Below are positions 8,093-17,705 of a DNA stretch of 51,241 nucleotides, in pieces; within the stretch, counting starts at the first letter, position 1; the number at the start of each line of letters is the position of its first letter. The notes beneath the pieces were generated by a model. The model saw only the letters and a program-made list of their open reading frames with translations, was not told the DNA's origin and searched no databases. The stretch spans positions 1 through 51,241 of the forward strand of contig JAKSPC010000011.1 of assembly GCA_024405155.1 (NCBI GenBank), given 5' to 3'. Source of the DNA: Lachnospiraceae bacterium (GTDB lineage Bacteria > Bacillota > Clostridia > Lachnospirales > Lachnospiraceae). The position numbers were made by a program, and so were the translations under genes.

Positions 8093-8770
8093 TCAGGATT
8101 CCTCAAATTTGTATCCCATGCCCCAGATGGTCTTGATCTGTTCGCCGGCCTCTCCCAGCTTTGCACGCAGTTTCTTTACATGAGTGTCTATAGTCCTGGC
8201 ATCACCGAAATAGTCATAGTCCCACACGTTTGACAGGATGTTTTCTCTGCTTAAGGCAAGATTCCGGTTTTTCATGAAATAATCCAGCAGTTCGAATTCC
8301 TTGAAGGAGAGCTCTACCGGTCTTCCTTCCACGGTGACCGTATGGGCGCCGCGGTTTATGGTGATCTTTCCGTAAGTCTCGCTGTCGCTTCCCGCGGCGT
8401 TCGTCCTTCTGAGGATGGCGTCTACCCGGGCAGTCAGGATCTTCGGGGAAAACGGCTTGCTGATATACTCGTCGGCACCCAGTTTGAACCCCTGCAGTTC
8501 GTCCGTTTCCTCTCCGCGGGCCGTCAGCATGATCACGGGAACGTTGGAAGTTTTCCGCACGGTCTTCAGTACGTCCCAGCCGTTCATTTTTGGCATCATC
8601 ACGTCCAGTATGATCAGAGAAATGTCTTTCTGGGTGCAGAAAATGTCCAGGGCTTCTTCTCCGTCCCCGGCTTCCACCACTTCGTATCCTTTAATATTCA
8701 GGAAATCCTTAACCAGTTTCCTCATTCTGGGTTCATCGTCTACCACAAGGATCTTGATCTTATCTTCCAT
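8093..8770 (-). CDS. OmpR/PhoB-family response regulator
   Basis: DNA-binding partner of the adjoining kinase, 225 residues. The receiver domain shows the acidic pair Asp11-Asp12, the phosphorylated Asp56 in LIILDVMMPKMNG, Thr83 (MLTARG) and Lys105 (SKPFSP). The C-terminal winged helix includes ELSFKEFELLDYFMKNRN and DARTIDTHVKKLRAKLGE, ending IKTIWGMGYKFEES. AGGAGGGGAGG precedes the ATG at 8770. Regulator and kinase are cotranscribed; targets are unknown. Confidence 0.96.
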   Translation of the reverse strand: MEDKIKILVVDDEPRMRKLVKDFLNIKGYEVVEAGDGEEALDIFCTQKDISLIILDVMMPKMNGWDVLKTVRKTSNVPVIMLTARGEETDELQGFKLGADEYISKPFSPKILTARVDAILRRTNAAGSDSETYGKITINRGAHTVTVEGRPVELSFKEFELLDYFMKNRNLALSRENILSNVWDYDYFGDARTIDTHVKKLRAKLGEAGEQIKTIWGMGYKFEES

Positions 8771-8789
8771 GACAGCCTCCCCTCCTATA

Positions 8790-8798
8790 ATTATATCA
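8790..8798 (-). promoter_or_regulatory. Extended -10 promoter of the two-component operon
   Basis: TGATATAAT on the minus strand is a perfect extended -10 (TG-n-TATAAT). No good -35 is present 17 bases upstream. It would give a leader of only about 12 bases, just enough for the Shine-Dalgarno of the response regulator. Confidence 0.65.
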
Positions 8799-8826
8799 TA
8801 TCACGAACATGTGTCCTGCATGTGAA

Positions 8827-10176
8827 TCATTTTCCTATCAGTTCCCGAAGAAACGACGAGGGCGGAGTCACCTTGTCTTTGTAGACCTCCGTATACAGAA
8901 AGAAAAGCTGTGTCCTGGCACGGGTCGCCGCCACGTAAAAGGCGCGACGTTCTTCTTCCATTTCCTCATTACCATTCACACGCTGCCCCGGAGTGACTTC
9001 CTCATTGCAGGCAGCCACGAAAACGCAGTCAAATTCCAGTCCCTTTGAGGTGTGAAAAGAATGAAAGCTTATCCTGTCTTTCACTTTTTCCGGGATAAGC
9101 TCCTTAAGATCGTTGACCGCCCGGTTTGTCCGTCCCAGAACCGCTGCGGTCTTTCCTTCGGGAAGAGACACCACCTTTTCTGTGATATAGGCAGCCTCCT
9201 CCTTCGGAGAGGCAAATTTGGCGATCACCGGATCCGGTCCCATTCCCCGGAATGCTTCCGGTTCCTTCGGATACCGCACAAGGTTATGACGGATCAGCTT
9301 CTTTGTAACGGAGACGATCTGTTTAGTGGAACGGTAGTTGATCTTCAGTTCCATGATCTTCGTTTCCGGCAGTTCTTCCGGCATCTTTCTCATGAATCCC
9401 GGATCGGATCCCCGAAACGCATAAATACTCTGATCGTCATCACCCACGCAGAACAGGTTGTTTCCCGGATACGCAAGAAGCTTCACGGTCTCATACTGCA
9501 CGCGGTTGATATCCTGAAATTCATCGATCAGAAGGTACGAATACCTGTCCCGCAGTTCTTTTAAAAGCTGCTTATTGCTGCAGATCTCCCGGTAGAGATC
9601 CAGAAGCATGTCATCATAATCCAGCATGCCGTTTGCTTTCAGTTCTTCATTGTATTCCCCGTACAGCTCTTTCGTTTCTGTGATCTTTGGCGGCAATCCG
9701 TTTTTCACTCTGCCGATGTCGTCCAGAACAAGATTCAGAAGATCCGATGTGTACCTGTTTTTCCCGAACCGTCTGAGCATGGCGGTATGGATCATATTCT
9801 GCCGGTCTTTCTGTTCCGCGATCTTTAAGTTTTTGTACTGCGGAAGTGTACAGAGAACGGAATAGAAAACGGAGTGGAATGTTCCGAAGGTAACTTTGCG
9901 GAAAGCCGGGGCTGAGATCTCCAGATACCGCTTCTTCATTTCCTCAGCAGCGGCTTTGGAGAACGTGAGTACAAGGATCTTTTCCGGCAGCACGCCTGCA
10001 TTCTCTGTAAGATACTTCACCCTTTCCGTAATGACTTTTGTTTTTCCGGAACCCGGCCCAGCCAGTACCAGTGCCGGTCCGTCAAGAAAATGTACAGCCT
10101 CAAACTGCCCGGCGTTTAACCGGGCAGTTTCAGTATCTTTTTTTGCAGTTTTTGTACCGATGATCTTTATGATCAT
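8827..10176 (-). CDS. Compact UvrD/PcrA-like superfamily 1 helicase
   Basis: 3'-5' DNA helicase of superfamily 1, 449 residues from ATG 10176, against about 720 for PcrA/UvrD. Visible motifs: [11 protein letters not shown] (Q motif), LAGPGSGKT (Walker A), [14 protein letters not shown] (Ia), [10 protein letters not shown] (II), [15 protein letters not shown] (III), NYRST (IV), [14 protein letters not shown] (V) and [11 protein letters not shown] (VI). All core motifs are present, so the shortness reflects reduced 1B/2B subdomains and no C-terminal extension. The ATG overlaps the gltX stop as ATGA, with GGAGG only one base before it, so initiation is probably coupled to gltX. An in-frame upstream ATG at 10305 lies inside gltX and is unlikely. 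Confidence 0.9.
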   Translation of the reverse strand: MIIKIIGTKTAKKDTETARLNAGQFEAVHFLDGPALVLAGPGSGKTKVITERVKYLTENAGVLPEKILVLTFSKAAAEEMKKRYLEISAPAFRKVTFGTFHSVFYSVLCTLPQYKNLKIAEQKDRQNMIHTAMLRRFGKNRYTSDLLNLVLDDIGRVKNGLPPKITETKELYGEYNEELKANGMLDYDDMLLDLYREICSNKQLLKELRDRYSYLLIDEFQDINRVQYETVKLLAYPGNNLFCVGDDDQSIYAFRGSDPGFMRKMPEELPETKIMELKINYRSTKQIVSVTKKLIRHNLVRYPKEPEAFRGMGPDPVIAKFASPKEEAAYITEKVVSLPEGKTAAVLGRTNRAVNDLKELIPEKVKDRISFHSFHTSKGLEFDCVFVAACNEEVTPGQRVNGNEEMEEERRAFYVAATRARTQLFFLYTEVYKDKVTPPSSFLRELIGK

Positions 10177-11624
10177 TCCTCCGAAAGCTTTTTGACAGCA
10201 GCTTTGATCCTGCTTACAGACTCTTCTTTTCCCAGTACGGACATGATCTCCGTAGCGCCTGCAGGTGTCATTGCCTTTCCGGAAAGTGCGGTACGAATGG
10301 GCCACATGACGAATCCGACCTTTACGCCCTCCTTCTCCGCATATCCCTTCAGGAGTTCAAACAGGCTGTCATTGTCAAAAGCCGCAGCGCCCTCCACCAT
10401 GGGAAGCACGTCTGTAAGGACTTTCAGGGAAGATTCCTTTGTGGTCTTCTGCTTCCTGGAAACATAGAGCTCGCTGTCATACTCCGGTACTTCCTCAAAG
10501 AAATCGATCTGTTCCGCAATGTCCGGGAATTTTTCGATCCTGGTGCGGACCATTTCCGCGATCTTCTTAAGATCCAGAGGCTTTGAGATCACCGCTTTGA
10601 TATACGGCTCCGCTTTCTCATAGAACGCTGCCGGATCCATGGCTTTGAAATACTCCCCGTTCATCCAGGAAAGCTTTGCCATGTCGAATACCGCGGGGCT
10701 CTTGGCGATCCGCAAGTAATCGAATTCCTTTACCAGTTCCGGAAGGGTGAAGATCTCCCTCTCGGAGTCCGGGCACCATCCCAGAAGGGCCACATAATTC
10801 AGTATCGCCTCGGGAAGATATCCCAGATCCACCAGATCCTGGAAGGAAGAATGGCCGCTCCTCTTGGAAAGCTTCTTATGTTCCTCGTTGGTGATGGTGG
10901 GACAGTGAATGTACTTCGGGATCTCCCAGCCAAACGCTTCGTACAGTCTGTTGTATTTGGGCGTACTGGAAAGATACTCGCACCCTCTTACCACATGGGT
11001 GATGCCCATCAGATGGTCATCCACCACGTTGGCAAAGTTGTAGGTGGGGAAACCATCGGACTTGATCAGCACCATGTCGTCAAGTTCTGCGTTGTCCACG
11101 CTGATGTCTCCGTAAAGTTCATCGTGGAACGTGGTGGTTCCTTCCATGGGGTTGTTCTGCCGGATGACGAAAGGCTTTCCGGCGGCAAGATTTGCCTCGA
11201 TCTCTTCCTTGGAAAGATGGAGACAATGCTTGTCGTAAACCATGATCTCTTCGCCGTTTACCGTCTTTTTCAGCGAATTCAGGCGTTCCTCGTCGCAGAA
11301 GCAGTAATATGCCTCACCTTTTTCGATGAGTTTTTTTGCATACTCCATGTAAAGCCCCTGCTTCTGACGGACGGACTGAACGTAAGGTCCGCAGGGACCT
11401 CCGATATCCGGGCCTTCATCCCACAGAAGACCGGTCTGACGAAGGGTGTTGTAGATAATGTCTACAGCACCTTCCATCTCTCTTTCCTGATCGGTATCCT
11501 CTATGCGGAGGATGTAATCCCCATCCTCGTGCTTTGCAATGAGATACGCATATAACGCTGTTCTTAAGTTTCCTACATGCATCCTGCCCGTGGGGCTGGG
11601 AGCATATCTGGTCCTGATTTTCAT
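10173..11624 (-). CDS. gltX: Glutamyl-tRNA synthetase
   Basis: Class I synthetase charging tRNA-Glu, and possibly tRNA-Gln with later amidation. 483 residues. The N-terminal [20 protein letters not shown] holds the HIGH-type motif (MHVGN). The KMSKS counterpart is KLSKR at about 250. The C-terminal anticodon-binding helices end [11 protein letters not shown]. Shine-Dalgarno AAAGGA precedes the ATG at 11624. Second gene of pnp-gltX-helicase, 18 bases after pnp. Confidence 0.97.
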   Translation of the reverse strand: MKIRTRYAPSPTGRMHVGNLRTALYAYLIAKHEDGDYILRIEDTDQEREMEGAVDIIYNTLRQTGLLWDEGPDIGGPCGPYVQSVRQKQGLYMEYAKKLIEKGEAYYCFCDEERLNSLKKTVNGEEIMVYDKHCLHLSKEEIEANLAAGKPFVIRQNNPMEGTTTFHDELYGDISVDNAELDDMVLIKSDGFPTYNFANVVDDHLMGITHVVRGCEYLSSTPKYNRLYEAFGWEIPKYIHCPTITNEEHKKLSKRSGHSSFQDLVDLGYLPEAILNYVALLGWCPDSEREIFTLPELVKEFDYLRIAKSPAVFDMAKLSWMNGEYFKAMDPAAFYEKAEPYIKAVISKPLDLKKIAEMVRTRIEKFPDIAEQIDFFEEVPEYDSELYVSRKQKTTKESSLKVLTDVLPMVEGAAAFDNDSLFELLKGYAEKEGVKVGFVMWPIRTALSGKAMTPAGATEIMSVLGKEESVSRIKAAVKKLSEE

Positions 11625-11642
11625 TTCATTTCCTTTCGAAGA

Positions 11643-13895
11643 TCAGTCTTCGCTTTTTTTCTCTCTGAAGGGCTTTCTGTCTCTGTCTCCGCGTCCGCCG
11701 CGTCTGTCATCACGTCTCGGTCTTCTGTCCTCGAACTCTTCGCTCCAATCGGTCCTGTCGGAGTTGATGTCGGAGGGTTTCATGGAAAGATCGATCTTGC
11801 CGTCTCTGGTATCCACTCTGATGACCTTCACAGTTACCTGATCGCCTACCTTAACCACATCCTCTACCTTGTTCACACGGCCTTCCGCAAGTCTGGAAAT
11901 GTGTACAAGTCCCTTCTTGTTGGGAGCAAGCTCTACCTGAGCGCCGAAGGAAAGGATGTTCACTACGGTACCTTCGATGACTTCACCCACATAGCACTCG
12001 TCCACGATGGACTGGATGATATCGGCTGCCATCTGCATCATTTCCGGATCAAGTCCGCAGATGGATACGATGCCGTCATCCGTAATGTCGATGGTCACGC
12101 CGGTCTTCTCGATGATACCATTGATGGTCTTGCCCTGCTTGCCGACAACGTCACCGATCTTGGAAGGATCGATGGTAATGGTCTGGATCTTGGGAGCATA
12201 GGGGCTGAGCTCTTTTCTGGGCTCGGCGATAGCCTTTGCCATGATCTCATCCATGATGTAAACTCTTGCCTCGTGTGCTCTGGCAATGGCCTCCTCCACG
12301 ATGGGTCTGGTAAGACCGTGGATCTTGATATCCATCTGAATGGCGGTGATGCCCTTATGCGTACCAGCTACCTTGAAATCCATGTCGCCGAAGAAATCTT
12401 CCAGTCCCTGGATATCGGTAAGTACCAGATACTCATCATCGGTGTCGCCGGTCACAAGACCGCAGCTGATGCCTGCCACTGCCGACTTGATGGGAACGCC
12501 GGCTGCCATAAGGCTGAGAGAAGAAGCACATACGGAAGCCTGTGAAGTGGATCCGTTGGATTCCGCAGTCTCTGATACGGTACGGATGGCATAGGGGAAC
12601 TCTTCCTTGGACGGAAGTACGGGAAGCAGTGCTCTTTCTGCCAGAGCGCCGTGACCGATCTCTCTTCTTCCGGGACCTCTGGAGGCTTTTGTCTCGCCTA
12701 CGGAGTAAGCCGGGAAGTTATAGTGATGCATGTAACGCTTTTCCGTATTCTTAACGTCCATGCCGTCCAGCTTCTGCATTTCGGAAAGCGGTCCCAGCGC
12801 GGTAACGTTTATGATCTGGGTCTGCCCTCTGGTAAACATGGCGGAACCGTGTACTCTCGCTACGGTATCCACTTCTGCGGCAAGAGGACGGATCTCGGAC
12901 TGCTGACGTCCGTCAGGACGTTTGTGATCTTTAAGGATCATCTTGCGGATGGTCTTCTTCTCGTACTGGTAAATAGCCTCTCCCAGGATCGCAAGCCAGT
13001 CTTCTCTGTCTTTAAATGCTTCCGCACATGCGGCAGTGATCACGTCGATGGCTTTTTCTCTGGTCTGCTTGTCATCGGTGAAGCATGCCTCTTCCATATC
13101 TGCGGGAGGTACGATCTCCTTGATGGCGTCAAAGAGTTCCTGCGGGATCGCGCATGATTCATAAGCGTGCTTCGGCTTTCCTTCCTTTGCTACGATGTCA
13201 TCCATCCAGGCAATGATGGTCTTGTTGATCTCGTGTGCCTTGTAGATGGCATCGATCATCACCTCATCGGATACCTCATTGGCACCGGCTTCGATCATGA
13301 TCACCTTATCTCTGGTGGAAGCAACGGTAAGCTGAAGATCGGACACTCTCTGCTGATCGTAGCCGGGGTTGAAAACGAACTCACCGTCGATCAGACCTAC
13401 CTGTGTTGCTGCACAGGGACCGTCAAAGGGAATGTCGGAAATGGATGTTGCCAGAGAGGAGCCCAGCATTGCCAGAACCTCCGGCGGGCATTCCGGATCC
13501 ACGGACATGACCATGTCATCCAGTAAAACATCATTTCTGTAGTCCTTCGGGAACAGAGGTCTCATGGGGCGGTCGATCACACGTCCGGTAAGGATGGCGT
13601 GTTCGGAAGCCTTTCCCTCACGTTTGTTGTATCCGCCGGGGATCTTTCCCACGGCATAGTACTTCTCCTCGTACTCTACGCTTAAGGGGAAGAAATCAAT
13701 GCCCTCACGGGGTGCCTTTGAGGCAGTGGCCGTTGCGAGCAGCGTTGTATCACCGTAATGCATGTAGCATGCGCCGTTGGCCTGGGCTGACATCCGTCCG
13801 ATGTCAACGGAAAGCTTTCTGCCGCACAGGTCCATGCTGTAGGTCCTGTAATTCTTTTCTTTCACCTTGGAAAACGTTCCAAATGTTTTTTCCAT
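11643..13895 (-). CDS. pnp: Polyribonucleotide nucleotidyltransferase (PNPase)
   Basis: Phosphorolytic 3'-5' exoribonuclease of RNA turnover, 750 residues. Two RNase PH domains are visible (the first with [21 protein letters not shown] and [15 protein letters not shown]; the second with [16 protein letters not shown], the catalytic [16 protein letters not shown] region and [19 protein letters not shown]). A KH domain ([13 protein letters not shown]) and an S1 domain ([20 protein letters not shown]) follow. The tail from about 715 is unusually rich in Arg, Asp and Gly ([20 protein letters not shown]), likely a disordered RNA-binding extension. AAGGAC precedes the ATG. It has its own promoter. 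Confidence 0.97.
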   Translation of the reverse strand: MEKTFGTFSKVKEKNYRTYSMDLCGRKLSVDIGRMSAQANGACYMHYGDTTLLATATASKAPREGIDFFPLSVEYEEKYYAVGKIPGGYNKREGKASEHAILTGRVIDRPMRPLFPKDYRNDVLLDDMVMSVDPECPPEVLAMLGSSLATSISDIPFDGPCAATQVGLIDGEFVFNPGYDQQRVSDLQLTVASTRDKVIMIEAGANEVSDEVMIDAIYKAHEINKTIIAWMDDIVAKEGKPKHAYESCAIPQELFDAIKEIVPPADMEEACFTDDKQTREKAIDVITAACAEAFKDREDWLAILGEAIYQYEKKTIRKMILKDHKRPDGRQQSEIRPLAAEVDTVARVHGSAMFTRGQTQIINVTALGPLSEMQKLDGMDVKNTEKRYMHHYNFPAYSVGETKASRGPGRREIGHGALAERALLPVLPSKEEFPYAIRTVSETAESNGSTSQASVCASSLSLMAAGVPIKSAVAGISCGLVTGDTDDEYLVLTDIQGLEDFFGDMDFKVAGTHKGITAIQMDIKIHGLTRPIVEEAIARAHEARVYIMDEIMAKAIAEPRKELSPYAPKIQTITIDPSKIGDVVGKQGKTINGIIEKTGVTIDITDDGIVSICGLDPEMMQMAADIIQSIVDECYVGEVIEGTVVNILSFGAQVELAPNKKGLVHISRLAEGRVNKVEDVVKVGDQVTVKVIRVDTRDGKIDLSMKPSDINSDRTDWSEEFEDRRPRRDDRRGGRGDRDRKPFREKKSED

Positions 13896-13939
13896 TGTCC
13901 TTATATGTCCTTTCTTTTACTTTAACGCATACATAGCAA

Positions 13940-13968
13940 ATTGTACTCTTATTCCCATACAGAGTCAA
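13940..13968 (-). promoter_or_regulatory. Sigma-A promoter of pnp operon
   Basis: TTGACT (13963-13968), 17-base spacer, TACAAT (13940-13945) on the minus strand, between the transporter terminator and pnp. Confidence 0.85.
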
Positions 13969-13983
13969 CATCTGGAACAAGAA

Positions 13984-14011
13984 AAAACCGACCTCTGAAG
14001 AGATCGGTTTT
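13984..14011 (-). terminator. Rho-independent terminator of nucleoside transporter operon
   Basis: Minus strand: AAAACCGATCTCT pairs with AGAGGTCGGTTTT (one G-T pair), followed by further T residues. It lies 15 bases after the last permease gene. The A/T ends make it a likely bidirectional structure. Confidence 0.92.
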
Positions 14012-14026
14012 CAAAAGGTATGTTAT

Positions 14027-15013
14027 TTATCTTTCTTCTCTGAAATAGGGAAGTCCGAGACCTGCGGGCGGCTGGTTCTCTCTCTTGTTTCTGGCCGATA
14101 CGATCACCAGAACGATGATGGTTACCAGATACGGCGTCATCTTGATGAGTTCCTGCGCACTCATGGTAAGGTTCGGGATATAGTTCTGAATGATCAGAAG
14201 CGCGCCGAACAGCATGGATCCCAGAATGGCCACGTCCGGTTTCCACGTGGAGAAAATGACCAGTGCCACAGAAAGCCATCCTCTGTCTCCGAATCCGTTG
14301 TTGGACCACACGCCGCAGGCGTAGTCCATGATGTAGTACAGACCGCCCAGACCTGCAATGATGCTTCCCACACAGGTGGCGACGTACTTGTATCTGGTTA
14401 CATTGATGCCTGCCGCGTCAGCCGTTGCGGGGCTCTCGCCTACCGCACGGAGATGCAGACCGACTCTCGTCTTCTTAAGCATGTAGGAAGCAACAAGAGC
14501 AATAATGATCGCCGCATAGGCGAGGAAACTGTAGGAAAACAGTACCTGTCCCACTGCTCCCAGCTTATCGGCAAAAGGAAGTGCCGTCTTGAAGTAGTTG
14601 CTGGTGGCGCTTAAGGCAATGGAGGGAACGTCGGCGCTGGAAAGCTTGATGAGCGATCCGCCGAAGAAGTTGCCCACGCCCACGCCGAAGGTGGTAAGCG
14701 CAAGACCTGTCACGTTCTGGTTGGCACGAAGCGTTACGGTGAGGAAGCAGTATATCAGCCCCATGCAAAGCGACATGGCAACGGAACAGATGAACGGGAT
14801 CAGGATCGCAAGGGCGGGAACCATATTTTCCGGTCCCACGCCGGTCTCATACATAAAAGCACCGATTACGCCGCCGATGGCACCTACGTACATGATGCCG
14901 GGAATACCAAGGTTCAGGTGTCCTGACTTTTCCGTAATGATCTCACCAGTGGAACCAAAGAGAAGCGGGATCCCCTGAATGACCATTCTCTGAAGGAACA
15001 TTACTAAGCTCAT
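14027..15013 (-). CDS. nupQ: Nucleoside ABC transporter permease (NupQ type)
   Basis: Inner-membrane permease of a BMP-type (CUT2-like) importer, 328 residues with about nine hydrophobic segments. The N-terminus reads GIPLLFGSTGEIITEKSGHLNLGIPG, typical of this family, and HLRAVGESPATADAAGI is the coupling-loop motif for the ATPase. It overlaps the preceding permease gene by four bases (ATGA). Last gene of the operon. The name follows the B. subtilis nupNOPQ order and lengths. Specificity for nucleosides is inferred from the family and the riboswitch. Confidence 0.9.
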   Translation of the reverse strand: MSLVMFLQRMVIQGIPLLFGSTGEIITEKSGHLNLGIPGIMYVGAIGGVIGAFMYETGVGPENMVPALAILIPFICSVAMSLCMGLIYCFLTVTLRANQNVTGLALTTFGVGVGNFFGGSLIKLSSADVPSIALSATSNYFKTALPFADKLGAVGQVLFSYSFLAYAAIIIALVASYMLKKTRVGLHLRAVGESPATADAAGINVTRYKYVATCVGSIIAGLGGLYYIMDYACGVWSNNGFGDRGWLSVALVIFSTWKPDVAILGSMLFGALLIIQNYIPNLTMSAQELIKMTPYLVTIIVLVIVSARNKRENQPPAGLGLPYFREER

Positions 15014-16104
15014 TTCCGATCCTCCTTCTCCTTTTTCCGCCAGATGATGCGGTAGTTGATAAAGAACTCGGAACCAACAATGAAGAAAATGATGATTCCC
15101 GTAATAATGTCAGCGAAGCTTAAGTTCAGCTGGAACATGGTCGCGATCTCGCCGGCACCCTTCTGTAAAAAGCATATCAGCAGGGAGGTAAGGATCATCC
15201 ACACGGGATTGAACTTTGCCAGCCAGCATACCATGATGGCGGTAAATCCGTTGCCGCCGGCCGTATCCTTGGTGATGGTATGGTCGGAACCCGCCACAAG
15301 AAGGAAACCGGTAATGCCGCAGATGGCTCCGGAAAGGATCATGGTTCTGATAATGACCTTCTTTACGTCGATGCCGATATACCTTGCCGTTCTCTCAGAC
15401 TCTCCCACAACGTCGATCTCATAGCCGTGCTTCGTATACCTGATATATACATACACGAATACGGTGATCAGTGCAACGAGAATAATGTTGATTAGGTAAG
15501 CCTGACCGAAAAGCGGAGGGATCCATCCTGCCTGGGAATTCTGATTGATAATGCCGATCTGGCCGGATCCTTTGGGTACGGACCATTCCAATACGAAAAA
15601 TCCCACGATCTGAATGGCGATATAGTTCATCATCAGGGTGAAAAGCGTTTCGTTGGTGCCCCACTTTGCCTTGAAGAAAGCCGGGATCACTCCCCAGATC
15701 GCCCCGGCCACGATGGCAGAAAGGAACATCAGGATAAACAGCAGCCAGTTGGGTACCAGGTCACCGCACTTTAACATGACCGCCGCAGCCGCCATGCCGC
15801 CGGCCAGGACCTGGCCTTCCGCTCCGGTATTCCAGAACCGCATGCGGAACGCAGGCGTCAGTGCCAGGGCAATGCAGAGAAGCATCGCCGTCTTCTGCGC
15901 CAGGGCCCAGCATCTTCTGGTGGTTCCCACGGCACCGTCCACCATGGTGGCATAGACCTTCAGCGGATTCAATCCCGTCAGTGCCAGAGTCACGATACCC
16001 GCCAGGATCAGTGCCAGGATCACAGCCAGGACACGGATCGCCCAGGATTTGTACCATTCAATGGCAGGTCGCTTTACAATGTGAAACAGAGGCTCTTTAT
16101 GCAT
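15010..16104 (-). CDS. nupP: Nucleoside ABC transporter permease (NupP type)
   Basis: Second membrane subunit, 364 residues, with several transmembrane segments and a longer cytoplasmic N-terminus (MHKEPLFHIVKRPAIEWYKS). Family features include FRMRFWNTGAEGQVLAGGMAA and EIDVVGESERTARYIGID (coupling motif E-x-x-R-x-A-x-Y-x-G-I). It overlaps the ATPase gene by eight bases and nupQ by four, indicating tight translational coupling. It should pair with NupQ around the duplicated ATPase NupO. Confidence 0.9.
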   Translation of the reverse strand: MHKEPLFHIVKRPAIEWYKSWAIRVLAVILALILAGIVTLALTGLNPLKVYATMVDGAVGTTRRCWALAQKTAMLLCIALALTPAFRMRFWNTGAEGQVLAGGMAAAAVMLKCGDLVPNWLLFILMFLSAIVAGAIWGVIPAFFKAKWGTNETLFTLMMNYIAIQIVGFFVLEWSVPKGSGQIGIINQNSQAGWIPPLFGQAYLINIILVALITVFVYVYIRYTKHGYEIDVVGESERTARYIGIDVKKVIIRTMILSGAICGITGFLLVAGSDHTITKDTAGGNGFTAIMVCWLAKFNPVWMILTSLLICFLQKGAGEIATMFQLNLSFADIITGIIIFFIVGSEFFINYRIIWRKKEKEDRK

Positions 16105-17629
16105 TCTTCCGGACCTCCTTTGTCATCAGTAATCCAACTTCTTCCTTTGTGGTGGTCCTTGCATCAACGATACCGGTCACTGTTCCGGAACCGATCACCA
16201 CGATCCTGTCGGAAAGGGCAAGAAGTACGTCAAGATCTTCGCCTACGAAGATCACGGCTGCGCCGTTCTTCTTCTGTTCATTGAGCAGATGATAGATCAC
16301 GTAGGAGGAATTGATATCCAGACCTCTTACCGGATAGGCAGCCATGAAAACGGTGGGGGCTGCCGCGATCTCACGACCTACCAGCACCTTCTGCACGTTT
16401 CCGCCGGAAAGTCTTCTGACGGGGAATTCCGCGTCGGGAGTCACCACGTCAAGTTCACGGATAACCTTTTCCGCCAGATTTCTGGACTCCTCCTTCTGAA
16501 GGAAGACCCCTTTTCCTTTCAGGTAGGAACGAAGCAGCATGTTGTCTGTAGTGCCCATATTGCCTACGAGTCCCATGCCCAGTCTGTCCTCCGGCACGAA
16601 GGAAAGACGGATACCCATTTCACGGATCTCCTGAGGGGTTTTGTCGCGAAGGAACTCCACCTTGCCGGTAGCGGGATCGATATACTGCACGCCGCCGGTG
16701 ACCATGGGCTGCAGACCGGCAATGGTCTCCAGCAGTTCTCTCTGTCCGGAACCCGCGATACCGGCGATACCCAGGATCTCTCCGCTCTTTGCGGTAAAAG
16801 TAACGTCATCCAGCACTTTCGTGCCTTCATGATTGAAGCAATTCAGATGAGCAACGATCAGTCTGTCCTTGGGATCTACCGGATCGTCGCGATCGATATT
16901 CAAAACGACTTTCTGACCCACCATCATTTCCGTAAGCTGAGATTCGTTGGTCTCTGGCGTGTTGACGGTCCCGATATATGCGCCCTTTCTGAGAACGGCG
17001 ACTTTATCCGAAACGTCCAGCACTTCGTGAAGCTTATGGGTAATGATGATGATCGCCTTGCCGTCAGCTTTCATTCTTCTTAAAACATCAAAGAGCTTTC
17101 TTGTCTCCTGGGGCGTAAGAACCGCCGTGGGCTCATCCAGCATCAGGATGTCGGCACCCCTGTAAAGCACCTTGATGATCTCTACGGTCTGTTTTTCGGA
17201 AACGGACATTTCGTAGATCTTTTTATCGGGATCGATCTCGAAGCCATAGGCGTCAGCGATCTCTTTCACCTTTTTGGAATACTTCTTCAGATCGTATTTT
17301 CCTTCATCTTCGGTTCCGAGAATGATGTTTTCGGTGGCAGTAAATACATCCACCAGTTTGAAGTGCTGATGGATCATACCGATACGGTACCGGAAAGCAT
17401 CATTGGGGGAGGCGATGGTCACTGCATCGCCGTTAATGTAGATCTGGCCCTCATCCGGGAAATAAATGCCGGAGATCATGTTTAACATGGTGGTCTTTCC
17501 GGACCCGTTCTCACCCAGGATCGAAAGGATCTCTCCTTTGTAGACTTTCAGATCGATCCCTTTGTTCGCGTACTTTGAGCCAAATTTTTTCGATATGTTT
17601 TTCAGTTCAAGAGCAGGTATCTTTTCCAT
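16097..17629 (-). CDS. nupO: Nucleoside ABC transporter ATPase, duplicated (NupO type)
   Basis: Cytoplasmic energy subunit with two ABC cassettes, 510 residues. Cassette 1 has Walker A LGENGSGKTTML, signature SVSEKQTVEI and Walker B ADILMLDEPTAVLTPQE. Cassette 2 has the degenerate P-loop GIAGSGQRELLE, the full signature LSGGNVQKV and a Walker B segment reading TVFMAAYPVRGLD, so its catalytic Glu is missing. Asymmetric sites of this kind are usual for this family. AAAGGAA precedes the ATG. The gene is separated from nupN by a 76-base gap with a GC hairpin. Confidence 0.94.
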   Translation of the reverse strand: MEKIPALELKNISKKFGSKYANKGIDLKVYKGEILSILGENGSGKTTMLNMISGIYFPDEGQIYINGDAVTIASPNDAFRYRIGMIHQHFKLVDVFTATENIILGTEDEGKYDLKKYSKKVKEIADAYGFEIDPDKKIYEMSVSEKQTVEIIKVLYRGADILMLDEPTAVLTPQETRKLFDVLRRMKADGKAIIIITHKLHEVLDVSDKVAVLRKGAYIGTVNTPETNESQLTEMMVGQKVVLNIDRDDPVDPKDRLIVAHLNCFNHEGTKVLDDVTFTAKSGEILGIAGIAGSGQRELLETIAGLQPMVTGGVQYIDPATGKVEFLRDKTPQEIREMGIRLSFVPEDRLGMGLVGNMGTTDNMLLRSYLKGKGVFLQKEESRNLAEKVIRELDVVTPDAEFPVRRLSGGNVQKVLVGREIAAAPTVFMAAYPVRGLDINSSYVIYHLLNEQKKNGAAVIFVGEDLDVLLALSDRIVVIGSGTVTGIVDARTTTKEEVGLLMTKEVRKNA

Positions 17630-17659
17630 AGTGTTCCTTTACCGATAAAAACAGTGAAG

Positions 17660-17686
17660 CGGCGGGGCTTTCAATAAGTCCCGCCG
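17660..17686 (-). promoter_or_regulatory. Intercistronic GC hairpin between nupN and nupO
   Basis: Minus strand stem CGGCGGG/CCCGCCG with a 13-base loop; TTTTT follows nine bases later. Such hairpins behind binding-protein genes often stabilise the upstream message or let through only part of transcription, giving more binding protein than ATPase. The T-run is too distant for a strong terminator. Confidence 0.6.
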
Positions 17687-17705
17687 TATAAGTTACAGAG
17701 TCAGA

